Shown here: piece by piece, positions 63,619 to 64,000 of the stretch
Layout: each line of letters starts with the position of its first letter
Position numbering within the stretch: position 1 is the first letter of the stretch
Assembly (NCBI RefSeq): GCF_040549485.1
Contig: NZ_JBEPTK010000001.1
Location: forward strand, 434,001 to 498,000
Direction of reading: 5' to 3'
DNA: 64,000 nt
DNA from: Constrictibacter sp. MBR-5
Lineage (GTDB): Bacteria; Pseudomonadota; Alphaproteobacteria; JAJUGE01
Made by a program: the position numbers and the translations under genes
The notes under the pieces: generated by a model
Seen by the model: the letters and a program-made list of their open reading frames with translations, nothing else
Database searches by the model: none
Told to the model about the DNA's origin: nothing

Positions 63619-64000
63619 TCAGCTCTTGAGGGCAGCCGGCTCGACCGGACGCGGCGCCGACGGCGCGGCATCCGCAGACGAGGAGGAAGACGGCGTGGCC
63701 GGCTTCTTCGCCGCTTCCTTGCCGAGCACCTCGGTCTCGCCGGCGATTTCGCCGCCGGCCTCGATCGCCACCTGACCGTAGCGGATGTGGCCGGAGACCT
63801 TGCCGGTCGCATGGATGGTCAGGCGCTCGCGCGCCGTCAGGTCGCCCTCGAAAGTGCCGCGGACGTGGGCGCTGTCGATCTCGACCTTGCCGACGAACAC
63901 GCCACCCTCGGCGATCTCGATGATGCGGCTGCGCATCGAGGCCTCGACATGCCCCTCGACGACGAGGGTGTCGCAATCCGCGATCTCGCCCTTAAGCCTT
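63619..64000 (-). CDS. Bactofilin (C-terminal part, runs off right edge)
   Basis: The frame is open from the window edge to a stop at 63619-63621, about 126 residues. It shows the repeating beta-helix of bactofilins (DUF583): LKGEIADCDTLVVEGHVEAS, RSRIIEIAEGGVFVGKVEID, HVRGTFEGDLTARERLTIHA and GKVSGHIRYGQVAIEAGGEI, then a Ser/Ala/Pro/Glu-rich tail. Bactofilins polymerise into cytoskeletal filaments that guide cell shape, stalk formation or polar assembly. The N-terminus lies outside the window; the ATG at 63936 is internal. Confidence 0.88.
   Translation of the reverse strand, partial: RLKGEIADCDTLVVEGHVEASMRSRIIEIAEGGVFVGKVEIDSAHVRGTFEGDLTARERLTIHATGKVSGHIRYGQVAIEAGGEIAGETEVLGKEAAKKPATPSSSSSADAAPSAPRPVEPAALKS

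Overview
The window reads as a chromosomal segment of a free-living, aerobic, high-GC alphaproteobacterium, most likely a Rhodospirillales-type organism. Pointers are the alphaproteobacterial aa3 oxidase operon order (ctaC-ctaD-ctaB-coxF-ctaG-ctaE-DUF983-SURF1), the HWE histidine kinase, the bactofilin, the DUF1289, DUF983 and DUF1622 families, the Bpt-type N-end-rule transferase and a typical alphaproteobacterial palindromic repeat. I see no rRNA, tRNA, CRISPR array, insertion sequence or phage gene. Assignments come from reading the translations and recognising motifs; no database search was possible.

Layout: 1-4.6 kb holds small envelope or unknown proteins, an acyltransferase, a DUF4168 protein and a PRC-barrel protein. 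4.6-8.3 kb (minus strand) is ycjX, a PAS protein, ycjF and a GNAT acetyltransferase. 8.4-12 kb (minus) is a 2-oxoglutarate oxygenase and a cyanide-insensitive-type cytochrome bd oxidase. 12.3-18.0 kb is an arsenic resistance block: two back-to-back operons on the plus strand (arsR-arsH-MFS and arsR/arsC fusion-GAPDH-arsJ), each with an ArsR-type inverted repeat running into its first start codon. 18.2-19.3 kb holds small unknown proteins. 19.4-30.4 kb is signalling: a CBS/PAS histidine kinase, two chemoreceptors, a CpxRA-like two-component pair divergent from a Spy/CpxP-like His/Gly-rich periplasmic protein, plus DUF1622, DUF2892-like and DUF1264 envelope genes. 31.0-38.7 kb (minus) is the aa3 oxidase operon with a carboxypeptidase Taq gene coupled at its end.

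39-47 kb mixes tldD, a DUF1289-GFA fusion, two dehydrogenases, a PRMT-like methyltransferase, a GST and an epimerase. 47-57 kb has an SDR with a degenerate active site, bpt, an orphan motB with a charged linker, an aspartate aminotransferase, a palindromic repeat, a flavin monooxygenase, an HWE kinase-receiver hybrid and an M48 protease/DUF898 pair. 57.5-64 kb has a ketopantoate-reductase paralogue coupled to a small protein and a Nudix hydrolase, a YdcF-like gene without a normal start, malate synthase, an ECF sigma/anti-sigma pair and a bactofilin cut by the window edge.

The most coherent system is the arsenic block. Arsenate can leave by the GAPDH-ArsJ route (1-arseno-3-phosphoglycerate made and exported) or be reduced by the ArsC half of the fusion. 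Trivalent and organic arsenic would be handled by ArsH and the MFS protein. No ArsB, Acr3 or ArsP is present in the window, so the MFS protein is the local candidate arsenite exporter.
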